Below are positions 9,241 to 18,115 of a DNA stretch of 64,000 nucleotides, in pieces. Under the pieces are notes generated by a model. That model was not told the DNA's origin, did not search any database, and was given only the letters and a program-made list of their open reading frames with translations. A program made the position numbers and the translations under genes. The stretch is from an uncultured Sinobacteraceae bacterium (lineage in GTDB: Bacteria; Pseudomonadota; Gammaproteobacteria; Steroidobacterales; Steroidobacteraceae): positions 1-64,000 of the forward strand of contig CALEKY010000107.1 of NCBI GenBank assembly GCA_937902995.1, written 5' to 3'. The number at the start of each line of letters is the position of its first letter. Position 1 is the stretch's first letter.

Positions 9241-9837
9241 ATGAACTGGCTAGCTCACGTCGTGCTTTCCGAGCCCACCATCGAGTTTCGGCTCGGCAAT
9301 CTGCTCGCCGATCTGGTGCGGGGTGAGGCACGCACCCGTATGCCGATGGAGTTCTTGCGCGGCGCCGAATGCCACAAGGCCATCGATGCTTACACCGATG
9401 CGCATCCCATCGTTCGCGCGAGCTGGGCGCGCATCGATGCGCGCTACCGGCGCTTCGGCGGCGTGCTCGTCGACATCTTCTACGATTACTGTCTCGCGCA
9501 ACGGTTCGAGGAATACGTGAACATGCCGCTGGCGCAGTTCACGCAGGATTTCTACACGGCAGTGCGCGCACATCCGTTGCCGCTACCTATCGATGCACGC
9601 ACGACGCTCGACCGCATCGTCGCTCACGATCTGCTCGGCCGCTATGCGCGGTTGGACGGCGTAGAAGATTCCCTGCGGCGAATCTCGATCTATCTCGCGA
9701 GGAAATGGGGCCGCGAATTTTCCCTTGCGGACGCTGCCGCAGTACTCGGCGAACACGAGGCTGCTTTCGCGGCCGACTTCGAAGCCTTCTTTCCGCAGTT
9801 GCAACGACACGTCGCCGGATTGCGCACGACGCGTTGA
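9241..9837 (+). CDS. acpH: Acyl carrier protein phosphodiesterase
   Basis: A 198-residue protein matching AcpH (DUF479), which removes the 4'-phosphopantetheine arm from acyl carrier protein. It opens with the family signature MNWLAHVVLSEPTIEFRLGN and has the LLADLVRG, CHKAIDAYTDAHP and GGVLVDIFYDYCLA blocks that carry the conserved His and Asp residues. The length matches the family. It is a monocistronic gene, 74 bp downstream of the permease. Confidence 0.88.
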   Translation: MNWLAHVVLSEPTIEFRLGNLLADLVRGEARTRMPMEFLRGAECHKAIDAYTDAHPIVRASWARIDARYRRFGGVLVDIFYDYCLAQRFEEYVNMPLAQFTQDFYTAVRAHPLPLPIDARTTLDRIVAHDLLGRYARLDGVEDSLRRISIYLARKWGREFSLADAAAVLGEHEAAFAADFEAFFPQLQRHVAGLRTTR

Positions 9838-10027
9838 ATCGACCTGTCGCAAGACGAGGCGTCAGTGGCTCGCACCCGTCTGACAATAAGGCAAACACTG
9901 CACGAGCTCGACCGACCTGAATGTTCGAGTGGTAGTCCGCGGCCATTCGAAACCCGATACCGCTCACCGTAACCTGCATATTGCATATTCAGCTCGTTTC
10001 CGGGACCGACTGAGAGGATAATGGGCC

Positions 10028-11470
10028 ATGCCCAACTCGGCCGCCCCCTCCGTGACGCGCGGTTCCCTCGGCGACCGCGTATTGGCCGAGCAACTTGCAC
10101 TCATGTGCAAGCTCACGATCTCTCCGCTGCTCGCGACAGTCATCGTCGGCGCCATGTTCGCGTCGCTCACCGTCGAAGACGATGGTTTGCTCGCAAGCTT
10201 CGGTTGGTACTGCGCACTGCTCGCGATCACGTTCCTTCGCTGGCGCGTAGCCCGTGCCTATCTCGCGCGACCGCAACCGGTCGACACGCTTTCGCGCTGG
10301 CGGCTGCTCATGATCTCGTTGACCGCGATCTCCGGTGCAATCTGGTCGATTCCCGGCTCTTTCATGCTGCCCGGCAATCGCGAGAAGGAAATCGTCGCGA
10401 CGATTCTCGTCGTCGGCGCCATCGCTTCGGGTGTCAGCTCGCAAGCACCGGTGCGCCATGCGTACGTCGCGCTGCTCGTGCCTTTCGCCCTGCCTTACGC
10501 ACTCTGGCAATTCGCTCTCGGCGGCCAACGCGTGATCGCCGGGCTCGCGATGCTCATCTACATTCCCATCGTGCTCGTCATCGCGTATCGACAAACCGAC
10601 TCGGTCGAACGACAGATTCGCCTCGCATTCGAGAACGAGGCCTTGGCGGAAGAACTGCGCCACGAACGCGATCGGACGAAGCAGACGAACGTCGAGCTGC
10701 AAGCGCAGATCGAGCAACAACGTCGCTCGACGGAGCGTATTGCCGAATTGAACCGCGACCTCGAATCGCAGGCACAGGAGCTCAAGCGCGCGAACAGCGA
10801 CCTCGAAGGATTCTCGTATTCCGTTTCGCACGACTTGCGCGCACCGTTGCGTGCCGTGCACGGCTTTACCACCTTGCTCGGCGAACGGTTGGCCCGGAAC
10901 GCGGACGAGGAAATCCGTCATTTCCTCTCGCGCATCAACGAGAACGTGCTGCGCATGTCGACGCTCATCGATGCATTGCTGGCATTCTCGAAATGCGGCC
11001 TGCAGCCGCTCGAGCACGCCGAGCTCGACATGGAGGCGCTTGCACGCACGGCCGCCCAGGAGGCAACAGAAGCGCACGGGCTCGACACGCCGGCTGAGAT
11101 CGTGATCGAGGCGCTGCCGCGCGCTTCAGGCGACATGCACTTGATTCTGCAGGTGTGGCGCAACCTGCTCGACAATGCTCTCAAGTACTCGAGCAAGGTC
11201 GCAGCGCCGCGCATCGTCGTGAGCGGACGAACCGATGGCGATCGCGTCGTTTACGAAGTCGCGGACAACGGTGTCGGATTCGATCCGCGCTTCAGCGAAG
11301 CCTTGTTCGGAGTGTTCCAGCGGCTGCATCGCCAGAGCGACTATCCCGGATCGGGCGTCGGCCTGGCGATCGTTCACCGCATCGTCACGCGCCATGGCGG
11401 GCAAGTATGGGCGCGCTCGGAATTGAACATGGGCGCGACGTTCGGATTCGCGCTACCTTCAAAACTCTAG
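10028..11470 (+). CDS. Membrane sensor histidine kinase
   Basis: A 480-residue kinase. About six hydrophobic segments occupy residues 25-190 with only short loops, so the signal is probably sensed in the membrane. A coiled coil follows (about 195-255, rich in E, Q, R: ERTKQTN, AQIEQQRRSTERI). The dimerisation domain has the H-box YSVSHDLRAPLRAVHGF. The ATPase domain has NLLDNALKYSS, VADNGVGFDPRF and GSGVGLAIVHRIV. It is similar in build to the kinase at 51010-52815, sharing the SHDLRAPLRA/AHDLKAPLRA box and the FQRLHR/FHRLHR segment. No response regulator is adjacent (orphan). Confidence 0.88.
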   Translation: MPNSAAPSVTRGSLGDRVLAEQLALMCKLTISPLLATVIVGAMFASLTVEDDGLLASFGWYCALLAITFLRWRVARAYLARPQPVDTLSRWRLLMISLTAISGAIWSIPGSFMLPGNREKEIVATILVVGAIASGVSSQAPVRHAYVALLVPFALPYALWQFALGGQRVIAGLAMLIYIPIVLVIAYRQTDSVERQIRLAFENEALAEELRHERDRTKQTNVELQAQIEQQRRSTERIAELNRDLESQAQELKRANSDLEGFSYSVSHDLRAPLRAVHGFTTLLGERLARNADEEIRHFLSRINENVLRMSTLIDALLAFSKCGLQPLEHAELDMEALARTAAQEATEAHGLDTPAEIVIEALPRASGDMHLILQVWRNLLDNALKYSSKVAAPRIVVSGRTDGDRVVYEVADNGVGFDPRFSEALFGVFQRLHRQSDYPGSGVGLAIVHRIVTRHGGQVWARSELNMGATFGFALPSKL

Positions 11471-11610
11471 TTCACTCGCTGGCGGGGGTGTCGCGGCGCG
11501 CGCAGCGCACGCCTACCAACTTTCGGTCTTCAGTCTCGAACGCACAAGCACCCGCGCCGCCCGCCAGCTATGCGAGCGACGCGGCAATGGCTCCGTTCCT
11601 TGCGAATGGC

Positions 11611-11805
11611 TCAGCGGATCCAGTGGCTCTTTGCCCACTCGTCCGGCGGATTGTCTCGAGCGACGCGTTCCGGATCTGCAGCTTCACCCTTTTCGTAGCC
11701 TTCGTCGAACTTGCCCCAGTGGAACACGGCGAACGTGAGCAGCACGGCAAGCGCGACCAAGCCCACAATGAGCCAGAAGTGATCGGCGAATATGAATCCC
11801 GACAT
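11611..11805 (-). CDS. Small single-span membrane protein next to the oxidase operon
   Basis: A 64-residue protein with one transmembrane helix (HFWLIVGLVALAVLLTFAVFHWG) and an acidic, tryptophan-containing tail (FDEGYEKGEAADPERVARD). GGGGGAG eight bases before the ATG fixes the start; the longer frame upstream is translated repeat. It is divergent from the cytochrome oxidase operon. The layout recalls small oxidase accessory subunits, but no family can be named. Confidence 0.65.
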   Translation of the reverse strand: MSGFIFADHFWLIVGLVALAVLLTFAVFHWGKFDEGYEKGEAADPERVARDNPPDEWAKSHWIR

Positions 11806-11891
11806 ATGATTCTTTGCTCCCCCTAGCTGCCGAAACGGCAAAAAGGGTTTACTCCTTTGTGCGTTGCGTTGGCAACAGCGTCGCTCAGCGC

Positions 11892-11982
11892 GAAGATCAG
11901 GCTGAAGACTGAAGGCTGAAGACTGAAGGTAGAGAGCGAATTGCGCGCTTCTTTGTCCAGAGCGCAGTACCCGGCGCCCTCG
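11892..11982. repeat. Composite heptamer element (CTGAAGR type)
   Basis: Four units of GCTGAAG/ACTGAAG (11901-11928) are followed by GTAGAGAGCGA-ATT-GCGCGCTTC, an imperfect GC hairpin, and then CCAGAGCGCAGTACCCGGCGCCC. The same order (heptamers, GAAGGTAG with a GCGC hairpin, then a CCCAG-type tail) is seen at 17514-17604 and 61159-61345. The rest of the 422-bp gap (11806-12227) holds only the inverted repeat listed below. Confidence 0.88.
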
Positions 11983-12154
11983 GAGTAAGTACATTCCGAA
12001 TTCCATCGACCGGCCACTGTCGCCGCCTCAACGTGGACATATCAACGTCCGCGGCACCGCGGCAAATCACCGCTGACAACCTGAAAGTTTTGGTCTATGT
12101 TCGCCGGCACATGGAAATTCAGTGCCTGCAGATCGCAGACACCGTTGCATAAGA

Positions 12155-12180
12155 CGCGCTGCAGCAATTGGTGCAGCGCG
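12155..12180 (+). promoter_or_regulatory. Perfect 9-bp inverted repeat in the oxidase operon leader
   Basis: CGCGCTGCA and TGCAGCGCG are separated by eight bases, ending 47 bases before the subunit II start codon. It could be an operator or an RNA hairpin. No known consensus is recognised. Confidence 0.45.
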
Positions 12181-12227
12181 ACAAGTCGAACGGCCTTGTC
12201 CTGCTCACGCTGTCGAGGGGGCGACAA

Positions 12228-13604
12228 ATGGCGCTTGCGCTGGTGTTGATCCTGTTGGTCGTTGCCACGGTGCTCTTTCATTTCCTGAGCCCGTGGTGGT
12301 TCACGCCGATCGCCTCGAACTGGCAAACCGTCGATGCCACGGTCAACGTGACGTTCTGGGTCACGGGCATCGTGTTCATTCTGGTCAATCTCTTCCTCGC
12401 GTACGCGGTCTACCGCTATCGCCACCGCGCGGGCCAGAAAGCGCATTACGAACCGGAGAACAAGAAGCTCGAGTGGTGGCTGACGGGGCTGACGACCGTC
12501 GGCATCGCCGCCATGCTCGCGCCCGGGTTGTCGGTCTGGGCGAAGTTCGTGACGGTTCCCGACAACGCGAGCGTCGTCGAGGTCGTCGGCCAGCAATGGA
12601 ATTGGAGTTATCGGCTGCCGGGAAACGACGGACAGCTCGGCAAGTCCGACGTACGGCTCGTATCGCTCGACAATCCGTTCGGCCTCGACAAGAACGATCC
12701 TGCCAGCGCCGACGACCTGCTCGTTCCTTCGGCTCAGCTGCATATGCCCGTCGACAAACCGGTGAAGCTGCAGCTACGCGCGAAAGACGTGAACCATCAA
12801 TTCGCCGTCCCGCAATTCCGTGTGAAGATGGACATGGTGCCGGGCATGATCACATATTTCTGGTTCACGCCGACGCGCACCGGCGAATTCGATGTGCTGT
12901 GCGAGCAGCTCTGCGGGCTTGCACACTTCATCATGCGCGGCCGCGTCGTCGTTCAAGACCAGGAAGATTATGAGCGCTGGCTCGCGTCGCTGCCGACGTT
13001 CGCCAGCACGCAAGCAGAGATCGCCGGCGATCCCGCCGCCGGCGAAGCGTTGTACGCCACGTGCAGCGCTTGTCATGGCGCGCAGGCCGAAGGCAATCGA
13101 GATCTGAACGCGCCGAAATTGAGCGGCCAGGCCGCCTGGTATCTCGTGCGGCAATTGCAGGATTTCAAGGCCGGCCGTCGCGGCACGCACGAAGCGGACA
13201 CATTCGGCCAACAGATGGCACCGTTCGCAAACATGCTGCCGGACGATGCAGCGATTCGTAATGTCGTTGCGTACATCACCACTCTGCCCGAAGTGCGTCC
13301 CGCCGCAACCGTTCTAGGCAATCCCGAGCGAGGCGCGAAGACCTACGCGACGTGTGCAGCGTGCCATGGCGCACAGGGCCAGGGCATTTGGTCGACGCGA
13401 GCACCGCGCCTTGCGAACCAGAGCGATTGGTACATGGAGCGGCAGCTCAAGAACTTTCGCGACGGGATCCGCGGGGCCCATCGCGAGAATTTCGATGGCG
13501 CGCAGATGGCCGCCATCGCGAAGTATCTGACAGACGACCAAGCGATTACCGACTTGATCGATTACATGCACAACCTGGGCGCTCAGCCAGGAGCTGGGAG
13601 TTGA
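12228..13604 (+). CDS. coxB: Cytochrome c oxidase subunit II with two fused cytochrome c domains
   Basis: A 458-residue electron-entry subunit of a caa3-type oxidase. Two N-terminal helices (about 5-30 and 45-70) anchor a CuA cupredoxin domain: DVNHQFAVPQF supplies the first His, and CEQLCGLAHFIMRG the two Cys, His and Met. Two c-type heme domains follow with CSACH (about residue 283) and CAACH (about 380), each with a downstream methionine candidate. Two tandem heme domains are more than the single one of classical caa3 subunit II. The ATG at 12228 is preceded by GAGGGGG; a GTG at 12168 is unlikely. First gene of the oxidase operon. Confidence 0.92.
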   Translation: MALALVLILLVVATVLFHFLSPWWFTPIASNWQTVDATVNVTFWVTGIVFILVNLFLAYAVYRYRHRAGQKAHYEPENKKLEWWLTGLTTVGIAAMLAPGLSVWAKFVTVPDNASVVEVVGQQWNWSYRLPGNDGQLGKSDVRLVSLDNPFGLDKNDPASADDLLVPSAQLHMPVDKPVKLQLRAKDVNHQFAVPQFRVKMDMVPGMITYFWFTPTRTGEFDVLCEQLCGLAHFIMRGRVVVQDQEDYERWLASLPTFASTQAEIAGDPAAGEALYATCSACHGAQAEGNRDLNAPKLSGQAAWYLVRQLQDFKAGRRGTHEADTFGQQMAPFANMLPDDAAIRNVVAYITTLPEVRPAATVLGNPERGAKTYATCAACHGAQGQGIWSTRAPRLANQSDWYMERQLKNFRDGIRGAHRENFDGAQMAAIAKYLTDDQAITDLIDYMHNLGAQPGAGS

Positions 13605-13613
13605 GTTGCTGAG

Positions 13614-13690
13614 GATGAAGACTGAAGACTGAAGGCTGAAGACCGAAGGCGGATGGTATTGAGCCGCTAGTTGGCGGCTGGGAATCGGAC
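13614..13690. repeat. Heptamer array (CTGAAGR type) between oxidase subunit II and I genes
   Basis: GATGAAG, ACTGAAG, ACTGAAG, GCTGAAG and ACCGAAG run from 13614 to 13648, starting nine bases after the TGA of subunit II. AGCCGC-TAGTTG-GCGGCT (13662-13679) forms a hairpin downstream. The element sits inside the operon, so it may partly terminate or process the mRNA here. Confidence 0.88.
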
Positions 13691-13733
13691 CAGCGCTGTC
13701 AACTGAACAACAGCCTTGCCGGAGGGCATACGA

Positions 13734-15506
13734 ATGGCTTTCGTTGCAATCGCCGATCGCGACCACGAGCACGCGCATGACGAGCCGCATAGCTGGATCC
13801 GTAAGTACGTTTGGAGCCAGGACCACAAAGTCATCGCGATTCAATACGGAACCGTTGCCATCCTGATCGGCCTGGTCGCGCTCGTGATGTCGGTGCTGAT
13901 GCGCCTACAGCTCGGGTTCCCGAACACGTTCTCCTTCATCGCGCCGCAGGACTATTACCAGTTCATCACCATGCACGGAATGATCATGGTGATCTATCTG
14001 TTGACCGCGCTCTTCCTCGGCGGGTTCGGCAACTATCTCATTCCGCTCATGTGCGGGTCGCGCGACATGGTCTTCCCGTACATGAACATGCTGAGCTTCT
14101 GGTTTTATCTCCTCTCGGTGCTCGTGCTCGTCGCAGGCTTTTTCGTACCCGGCGGGCCGACAGGCGCCGGCTGGACGCTATATCCTCCGCAAGCAATTGC
14201 GGCAGGCACGCCCGGAGTCAGCTGGGGCATCATCACGATGCTCGCATCGCTCGCGATTTTCATCGTCGCGTTCACGATGGGCGGTCTCAACTACGTGACG
14301 ACGGTGCTTCAGGCCCGCTGCCGCGGCATGACGCTGATGCGCATGCCGCTGTCGGTGTGGGGCATTTTCACTGCGTCGATTCTCGGCCTGCTCGCGTTTC
14401 CGGCGCTGTTCGTCTCCGCGATCATGCTGCTGCTCGATGCGGTCGCCGGCACGAGCTTCTTCATGCCCGCAATGTCCTCGATGGGCGAGACCACGCAATA
14501 CAGCGGCGGCAGCCCGCTTCTGTTCCAACACCTGTTCTGGTTCTTCGGCCATCCGGAGGTGTACATCGTCGCGCTGCCCGCGTTCGGCATCGTGTCCGAT
14601 CTCATTAGTACGCACGCGCGCCGCAACATCTTCGGCTATCGCATGATGGTGTGGGCGATCCTCGCGATCGGCTGCTTGAGCTTCGTCGTGTGGGCGCACC
14701 ACATGTACATCAGCGGCATGAATCCGTATTTCGGATTCTTCTTCGCGACGACGACACTGATCATCGCGGTGCCCACGGCCATCAAGGTCTATAACTGGGT
14801 GCTGACGATCTGGCGCGGCGACGTGCATCTCACCGTGCCGATGCTGTTCGCGATCGGTTTCATCTTCACGTTCGTGAACGGCGGGCTAACCGGCCTCTTC
14901 CTAGGCAACGTCACCGTCGATGTGCCGCTCTCGGGCACTTACTTCGTCGTCGCGCACTTCCACATGGTGATGGGCGTTTCGCCGATTCTGGTGGTGTTCG
15001 GCGCGATCTATCACTGGTATCCGAAGATCACGGGGCGGATGCTCGACGAAACGCTCGGCAAGTGGCATTTCTGGCTCACGTTTCTCGGCACGTATTCGAT
15101 CTACCTGCCGATGCACTACCTCGGCTTTCTGGGCGTTCCGCGACGCTACTACGCCTACGACAGCAGCATCGAGTTCATTCCGGAGTCGGTGCAGTTCGCG
15201 AACGAGTGGATCACGATCTCGGCCATCATCGTCGCGCTCGTGCAGCTCATCTTCCTGTTCAATCTCATCTGGTCGTATCGACACGGTAAGGAGGCCGGGC
15301 CGAATCCGTGGCGCGCGACGAGTCTCGAATGGCAGACGCCCGAGACGCCGCCGAAGCACGGCAACTGGGGCAAGCAGCTGCCGGTGGTTTATCGCTGGGC
15401 GTACGACTACAACGTGCCCGGCGCGCCGGACGACTTCATCCCGCAAAACGTGCCGCCGGGTCCGCAAACGCCGGCAGGCAGCCACGATCACGGTCCGCAG
15501 CCATGA
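13734..15506 (+). CDS. coxA: Cytochrome c oxidase subunit I
   Basis: The 590-residue catalytic subunit. It reduces oxygen to water at the heme a3-CuB centre and pumps protons. The ligands are all visible: the heme a histidine in MHGMIMV, CuB histidine and cross-linked tyrosine in GHPEVYIVALPAFG (whose Glu is the D-channel gate), CuB histidines in WAHHMYISGM, and heme a3/a histidines in VAHFHMVMG. About twelve transmembrane helices fit the family. The N-terminus is unusually His/Asp/Glu rich (DRDHEHAHDEPH). The start is set by GGAGGG eight bases before the ATG at 13734. The stop overlaps the next start (ATGA). Confidence 0.95.
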   Translation: MAFVAIADRDHEHAHDEPHSWIRKYVWSQDHKVIAIQYGTVAILIGLVALVMSVLMRLQLGFPNTFSFIAPQDYYQFITMHGMIMVIYLLTALFLGGFGNYLIPLMCGSRDMVFPYMNMLSFWFYLLSVLVLVAGFFVPGGPTGAGWTLYPPQAIAAGTPGVSWGIITMLASLAIFIVAFTMGGLNYVTTVLQARCRGMTLMRMPLSVWGIFTASILGLLAFPALFVSAIMLLLDAVAGTSFFMPAMSSMGETTQYSGGSPLLFQHLFWFFGHPEVYIVALPAFGIVSDLISTHARRNIFGYRMMVWAILAIGCLSFVVWAHHMYISGMNPYFGFFFATTTLIIAVPTAIKVYNWVLTIWRGDVHLTVPMLFAIGFIFTFVNGGLTGLFLGNVTVDVPLSGTYFVVAHFHMVMGVSPILVVFGAIYHWYPKITGRMLDETLGKWHFWLTFLGTYSIYLPMHYLGFLGVPRRYYAYDSSIEFIPESVQFANEWITISAIIVALVQLIFLFNLIWSYRHGKEAGPNPWRATSLEWQTPETPPKHGNWGKQLPVVYRWAYDYNVPGAPDDFIPQNVPPGPQTPAGSHDHGPQP

Positions 15507-16189
15507 ACCTGGGCGTTGCAGTCGGCGGGTTGATTGCCGGCATCGTCGTCTGGGCAATCATCGTTAGGCAGCTCACGGTCAAGCCGTGGGAGCTGCAGCC
15601 GGCTGGTCCGACGGATGAGCTGCAAGAGATCTCGCGGTCGAAGACGATCAAGGTCGGGCTGTGGGTGCTGCTGGCCGTCATCACGTCCTTGTTCTCGCTG
15701 TTCATCGCTGCGTATTACATGCGAATGGGCGGCCACGGCGATGCGCTGGCACTCGATTGGACACCCGTTCCCGAGCCTCGAATTCTGTGGCTCAACACTG
15801 CGCTGCTCGTCGGCAGCAGCATCGCGATGCAATGGGCGCGCACCAATGTGCTGCGCGGCCGGCGGCAAGGGGCATTCCAAGCGTTGGCGATCGCCGGCCT
15901 TGCGACGATCGCATTTCTCGCCGGACAGATCTTCGCCTGGCAGCAACTGGCCGAGGCCGGCTTCTTCAGCCCGCGCAATCCGGCGCTCGCATTCTTCTAT
16001 TTGCTCACGGCCGTGCACGGCGCTCACCTGCTCGGCGGATTGTTCGTCTGGGTGCGCACGCTCCTGCGCATGCGGCGCCGCGAGCACGAGCTCATCGATG
16101 CGCGGTTGAGCGTCGAGCTGTGCGCCGTGTACTGGCATTACCTGTTGATCGTCTGGCTCGTGCTCTTCGCGTTGCTGCTGTCGACTTGA
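15503..16189 (+). CDS. Cytochrome c oxidase subunit III, first copy
   Basis: A 228-residue membrane protein of the heme-copper oxidase subunit III family. Family features are LAGQIFAWQQLAEAGFF, NPALAFFYLLTAVHGAHLLGG (helix with the conserved His) and a C-terminal YWHYLLIVWLVLF helix. It overlaps the subunit I stop by four bases (ATGA), so translation is coupled. A separate subunit III gene follows immediately, and the two proteins are clearly different in sequence. Confidence 0.85.
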   Translation: MNLGVAVGGLIAGIVVWAIIVRQLTVKPWELQPAGPTDELQEISRSKTIKVGLWVLLAVITSLFSLFIAAYYMRMGGHGDALALDWTPVPEPRILWLNTALLVGSSIAMQWARTNVLRGRRQGAFQALAIAGLATIAFLAGQIFAWQQLAEAGFFSPRNPALAFFYLLTAVHGAHLLGGLFVWVRTLLRMRRREHELIDARLSVELCAVYWHYLLIVWLVLFALLLST

Positions 16190-16204
16190 AATCCGAGGAC
16201 GCTC

Positions 16205-16897
16205 ATGGCCGAAACCGCATTGAAAGTCGAACAATCCGCCTCTGCGCTCGAAGGTTTACGCAGCGTTGCCGCCGACTGGTCGCAAGACAAGCAGGCGTTC
16301 CCCGTCCCTTGGGGCAAGGCGATGATGTGGATTTTTTTGCTGAGCGACACGTTCGTGTTCACGTGCTTCCTCACGTCGTACATGAACGTCCGCATCTCGA
16401 CGACGGAGCCTTGGCCGAATCCGAGCGAAGTGTTCGCGCTGACGGTCGGTGGCGCGCACATTCCGCTGCTCCTGATTGCGATCATGACCATGATTCTCAT
16501 CACGAGCAGCGGCACGATGGCGATGGCCGTCAACTTCGGCTATCGGCGCGACCGCAAACGCACAGCCCTCCTCCTGTTTGCGACGGCGCTCCTGGGCTTG
16601 TCCTTCGTCGGCATGCAGGCATTCGAGTGGACGAAGCTCATCGTCGAAGAAGGCGTGCGGCCCTGGGGGAACCCCATGGGCGCGGCGCAGTTCGGTTCTT
16701 CGTTCTTCATGATCACCGGCTTCCACGGCCTGCACGTCTCGTGCGGCGTCATCTATCTGCTCGTCGTCGCGTATCGCGTACTGAGCGGTTTCTATGATCG
16801 CAAAGGCACGTACGAGACCGTGGAGGTCGCAGGCCTGTATTGGCACTTCGTCGATCTCGTCTGGGTATTCATATTCGCGTTCTTCTATCTCTGGTAG
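16205..16897 (+). CDS. Cytochrome c oxidase subunit III, second copy
   Basis: A 230-residue membrane protein. It has an amphipathic N-terminus, then MMWIFLLSDTFVFTCFLTSYM, LGLSFVGMQAFEWTKLI, SSFFMITGFHGLHVSCGVIYL and a final YWHFVDLVWVFIFAFFYLW, all standard subunit III blocks. It looks more canonical than the copy at 15503-16189. Subunit III stabilises the proton-uptake path of subunit I. It lies 15 bases after the first copy and 8 bases before subunit IV. Confidence 0.9.
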   Translation: MAETALKVEQSASALEGLRSVAADWSQDKQAFPVPWGKAMMWIFLLSDTFVFTCFLTSYMNVRISTTEPWPNPSEVFALTVGGAHIPLLLIAIMTMILITSSGTMAMAVNFGYRRDRKRTALLLFATALLGLSFVGMQAFEWTKLIVEEGVRPWGNPMGAAQFGSSFFMITGFHGLHVSCGVIYLLVVAYRVLSGFYDRKGTYETVEVAGLYWHFVDLVWVFIFAFFYLW

Positions 16898-16905
16898 ACG
16901 CACCT

Positions 16906-17274
16906 ATGAGCCACGCAGTCACGCAAGAACACGCAGGACACGGCACCGCTAGTGCGACCCACGCCGACGGCCATCAACAGCATCCGATCAAGATCTACCT
17001 CGGGATCTGGTTCCTGTTGTTCGTCCTGAGCGCGTTCTCGTACATGGTCGACTATTTCCATCTGGAGGGCGCGCTGCGCTGGACGCTCATTCTCGTATTC
17101 ATGTTCCTGAAAGCGGGATTCATCGTCGCGATCTTCATGCATGTCGCCTGGGAACGGCTTGCGCTCAAGCTCGTGATCCTGGTTCCGCCGCTCACGTTGT
17201 TGGTGCTCATCGCACTGATGGCGATCGAAGGCGACTATACGTTCCTCACGCGCATTTCGTCGTTCGTCCAATGA
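16906..17274 (+). CDS. Cytochrome c oxidase subunit IV (prokaryotic type)
   Basis: A 122-residue protein with a His-rich soluble N-terminus (HAGHGTASATHADGHQQH) and three transmembrane helices (IKIYLGIWFLLFVLSAFSY, WTLILVFMFLKAGFIVAIFMH and LVILVPPLTLLVLIALMA). This is the layout of the small CyoD/COX IV subunit. The His run could bind metal, which is a guess. The stop overlaps the next start (ATGA). Confidence 0.85.
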   Translation: MSHAVTQEHAGHGTASATHADGHQQHPIKIYLGIWFLLFVLSAFSYMVDYFHLEGALRWTLILVFMFLKAGFIVAIFMHVAWERLALKLVILVPPLTLLVLIALMAIEGDYTFLTRISSFVQ

Positions 17275-17498
17275 ACCTCATGCACGCAGCTCTGTGGATC
17301 TGCGCCGCGCTCGCCACAGCGATCTTCGGCGTGATGCTGCATTCGGTTGCGACATTCCGCGGTTCGCCGACCGGCCTGCGCCGACGTACGCTCGTCGAAA
17401 TCGCTTGGGCGCTCGTGCCGATCTTGATCGTCGTGGCCGCTGCCACGCCCGTGTTGCGCATGCAGATCGAGCCTCCGGTCGTCGTAGCCGCGGAGTGA
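17271..17498 (+). CDS. CuA-less subunit II-like membrane hairpin
   Basis: A 75-residue protein with two helices. The second part, LVEIAWALVPILIVVAAATPVLR, closely resembles the second transmembrane helix of cytochrome oxidase subunit II. There is no cupredoxin domain and no CuA ligand. It is translationally coupled to subunit IV by a 4-base overlap, so it is a real last gene of the operon rather than debris. It may be an extra subunit or an assembly factor. I know of no named family. Confidence 0.7.
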   Translation: MNLMHAALWICAALATAIFGVMLHSVATFRGSPTGLRRRTLVEIAWALVPILIVVAAATPVLRMQIEPPVVVAAE

Positions 17499-17501
17499 GC
17501 C

Positions 17502-17514
17502 CCGCTGCAAGCGG
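17502..17514 (+). terminator. Short hairpin after the oxidase operon
   Basis: CCGCT-GCA-AGCGG forms a 5-bp stem four bases after the last stop codon of the operon and runs straight into the heptamer array. It has no T-tract and is weak as an intrinsic terminator by itself. Confidence 0.35.
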
Positions 17515-17604
17515 CCTGAGTCTGAAGTCTGAAGGCTGAAGGCTGAAGGAAGAGGCGCCTCCGCGCCTTTTCGTCTGGGCCCAGCGCCCAGTACCCAGAA
17601 TCCT
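17514..17604. repeat. Composite heptamer element (CTGAAGR + hairpin + CCCAGNN)
   Basis: GCCTGAG, TCTGAAG, TCTGAAG, GCTGAAG and GCTGAAG (17514-17548) are followed by the hairpin GAAGAGGCGC-CTCC-GCGCCTTTTC. A second period-7 run then follows: GGGCCCA, GCGCCCA, GTACCCA, GAATCC. The hairpin with its TTTT resembles a terminator on the plus strand. Confidence 0.9.
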
Positions 17605-17696
17605 AAGTGCGTGGATTGGCCGCAGCGGCAAAAATGTTGTCATCGGTTGTCCACGATCCGCCGCAGACTCTGCGCGCGATCGACGGGAGCACCGAC

Positions 17697-18101
17697 ATGA
17701 AGAAGACCTATCGAGGAAGCTGCCACTGCGGCGCAGTGAAGTTCGAGGCCGAGTTGGACTTGAGCGAAGGTACGGGCAAGTGCAATTGCTCGATCTGCAC
17801 GAAGCAGCGTTGCTGGGAAGCGTTCGTCTCGCCAGAAGCTTTTCGGCTCTTGGCAGGCGAGCAGAATTTGACCACTTACCAGTTCGGCGCCAGGAACATG
17901 CATCACCTGTTCTGCAAGACTTGCGGCGTGCACGCGTTCAGCAGCGGCAATATCCCGGAACTTGGCGGCGCGTTCTGGGCCGTGCAGGTAGCCTGTCTCG
18001 ACGATGCAGATCCCGCCGAGCTGATCGCTGCGCCCGTCCGTTACTTCGATGGCCGCAACAATGCGTGGGAGCGCGAGCCCGCCGAGACGCGACATCTTTG
18101 A
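17697..18101 (+). CDS. GFA-family (Mss4-like) zinc protein
   Basis: A 134-residue protein of the GFA / glutathione-dependent formaldehyde-activating family. Zinc-binding cysteines appear as GSCHCGAVKFE (residues 8-18), CNCSICTKQRCW (about 34-45) and FCKTCGVHAF (about 75-84). Most members are not proven formaldehyde enzymes, so the substrate is open. It lies 14 bases upstream of the isocitrate lyase-like gene, probably co-transcribed. Confidence 0.85.
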   Translation: MKKTYRGSCHCGAVKFEAELDLSEGTGKCNCSICTKQRCWEAFVSPEAFRLLAGEQNLTTYQFGARNMHHLFCKTCGVHAFSSGNIPELGGAFWAVQVACLDDADPAELIAAPVRYFDGRNNAWEREPAETRHL

Positions 18102-18115
18102 ACGGACGGTGATCC

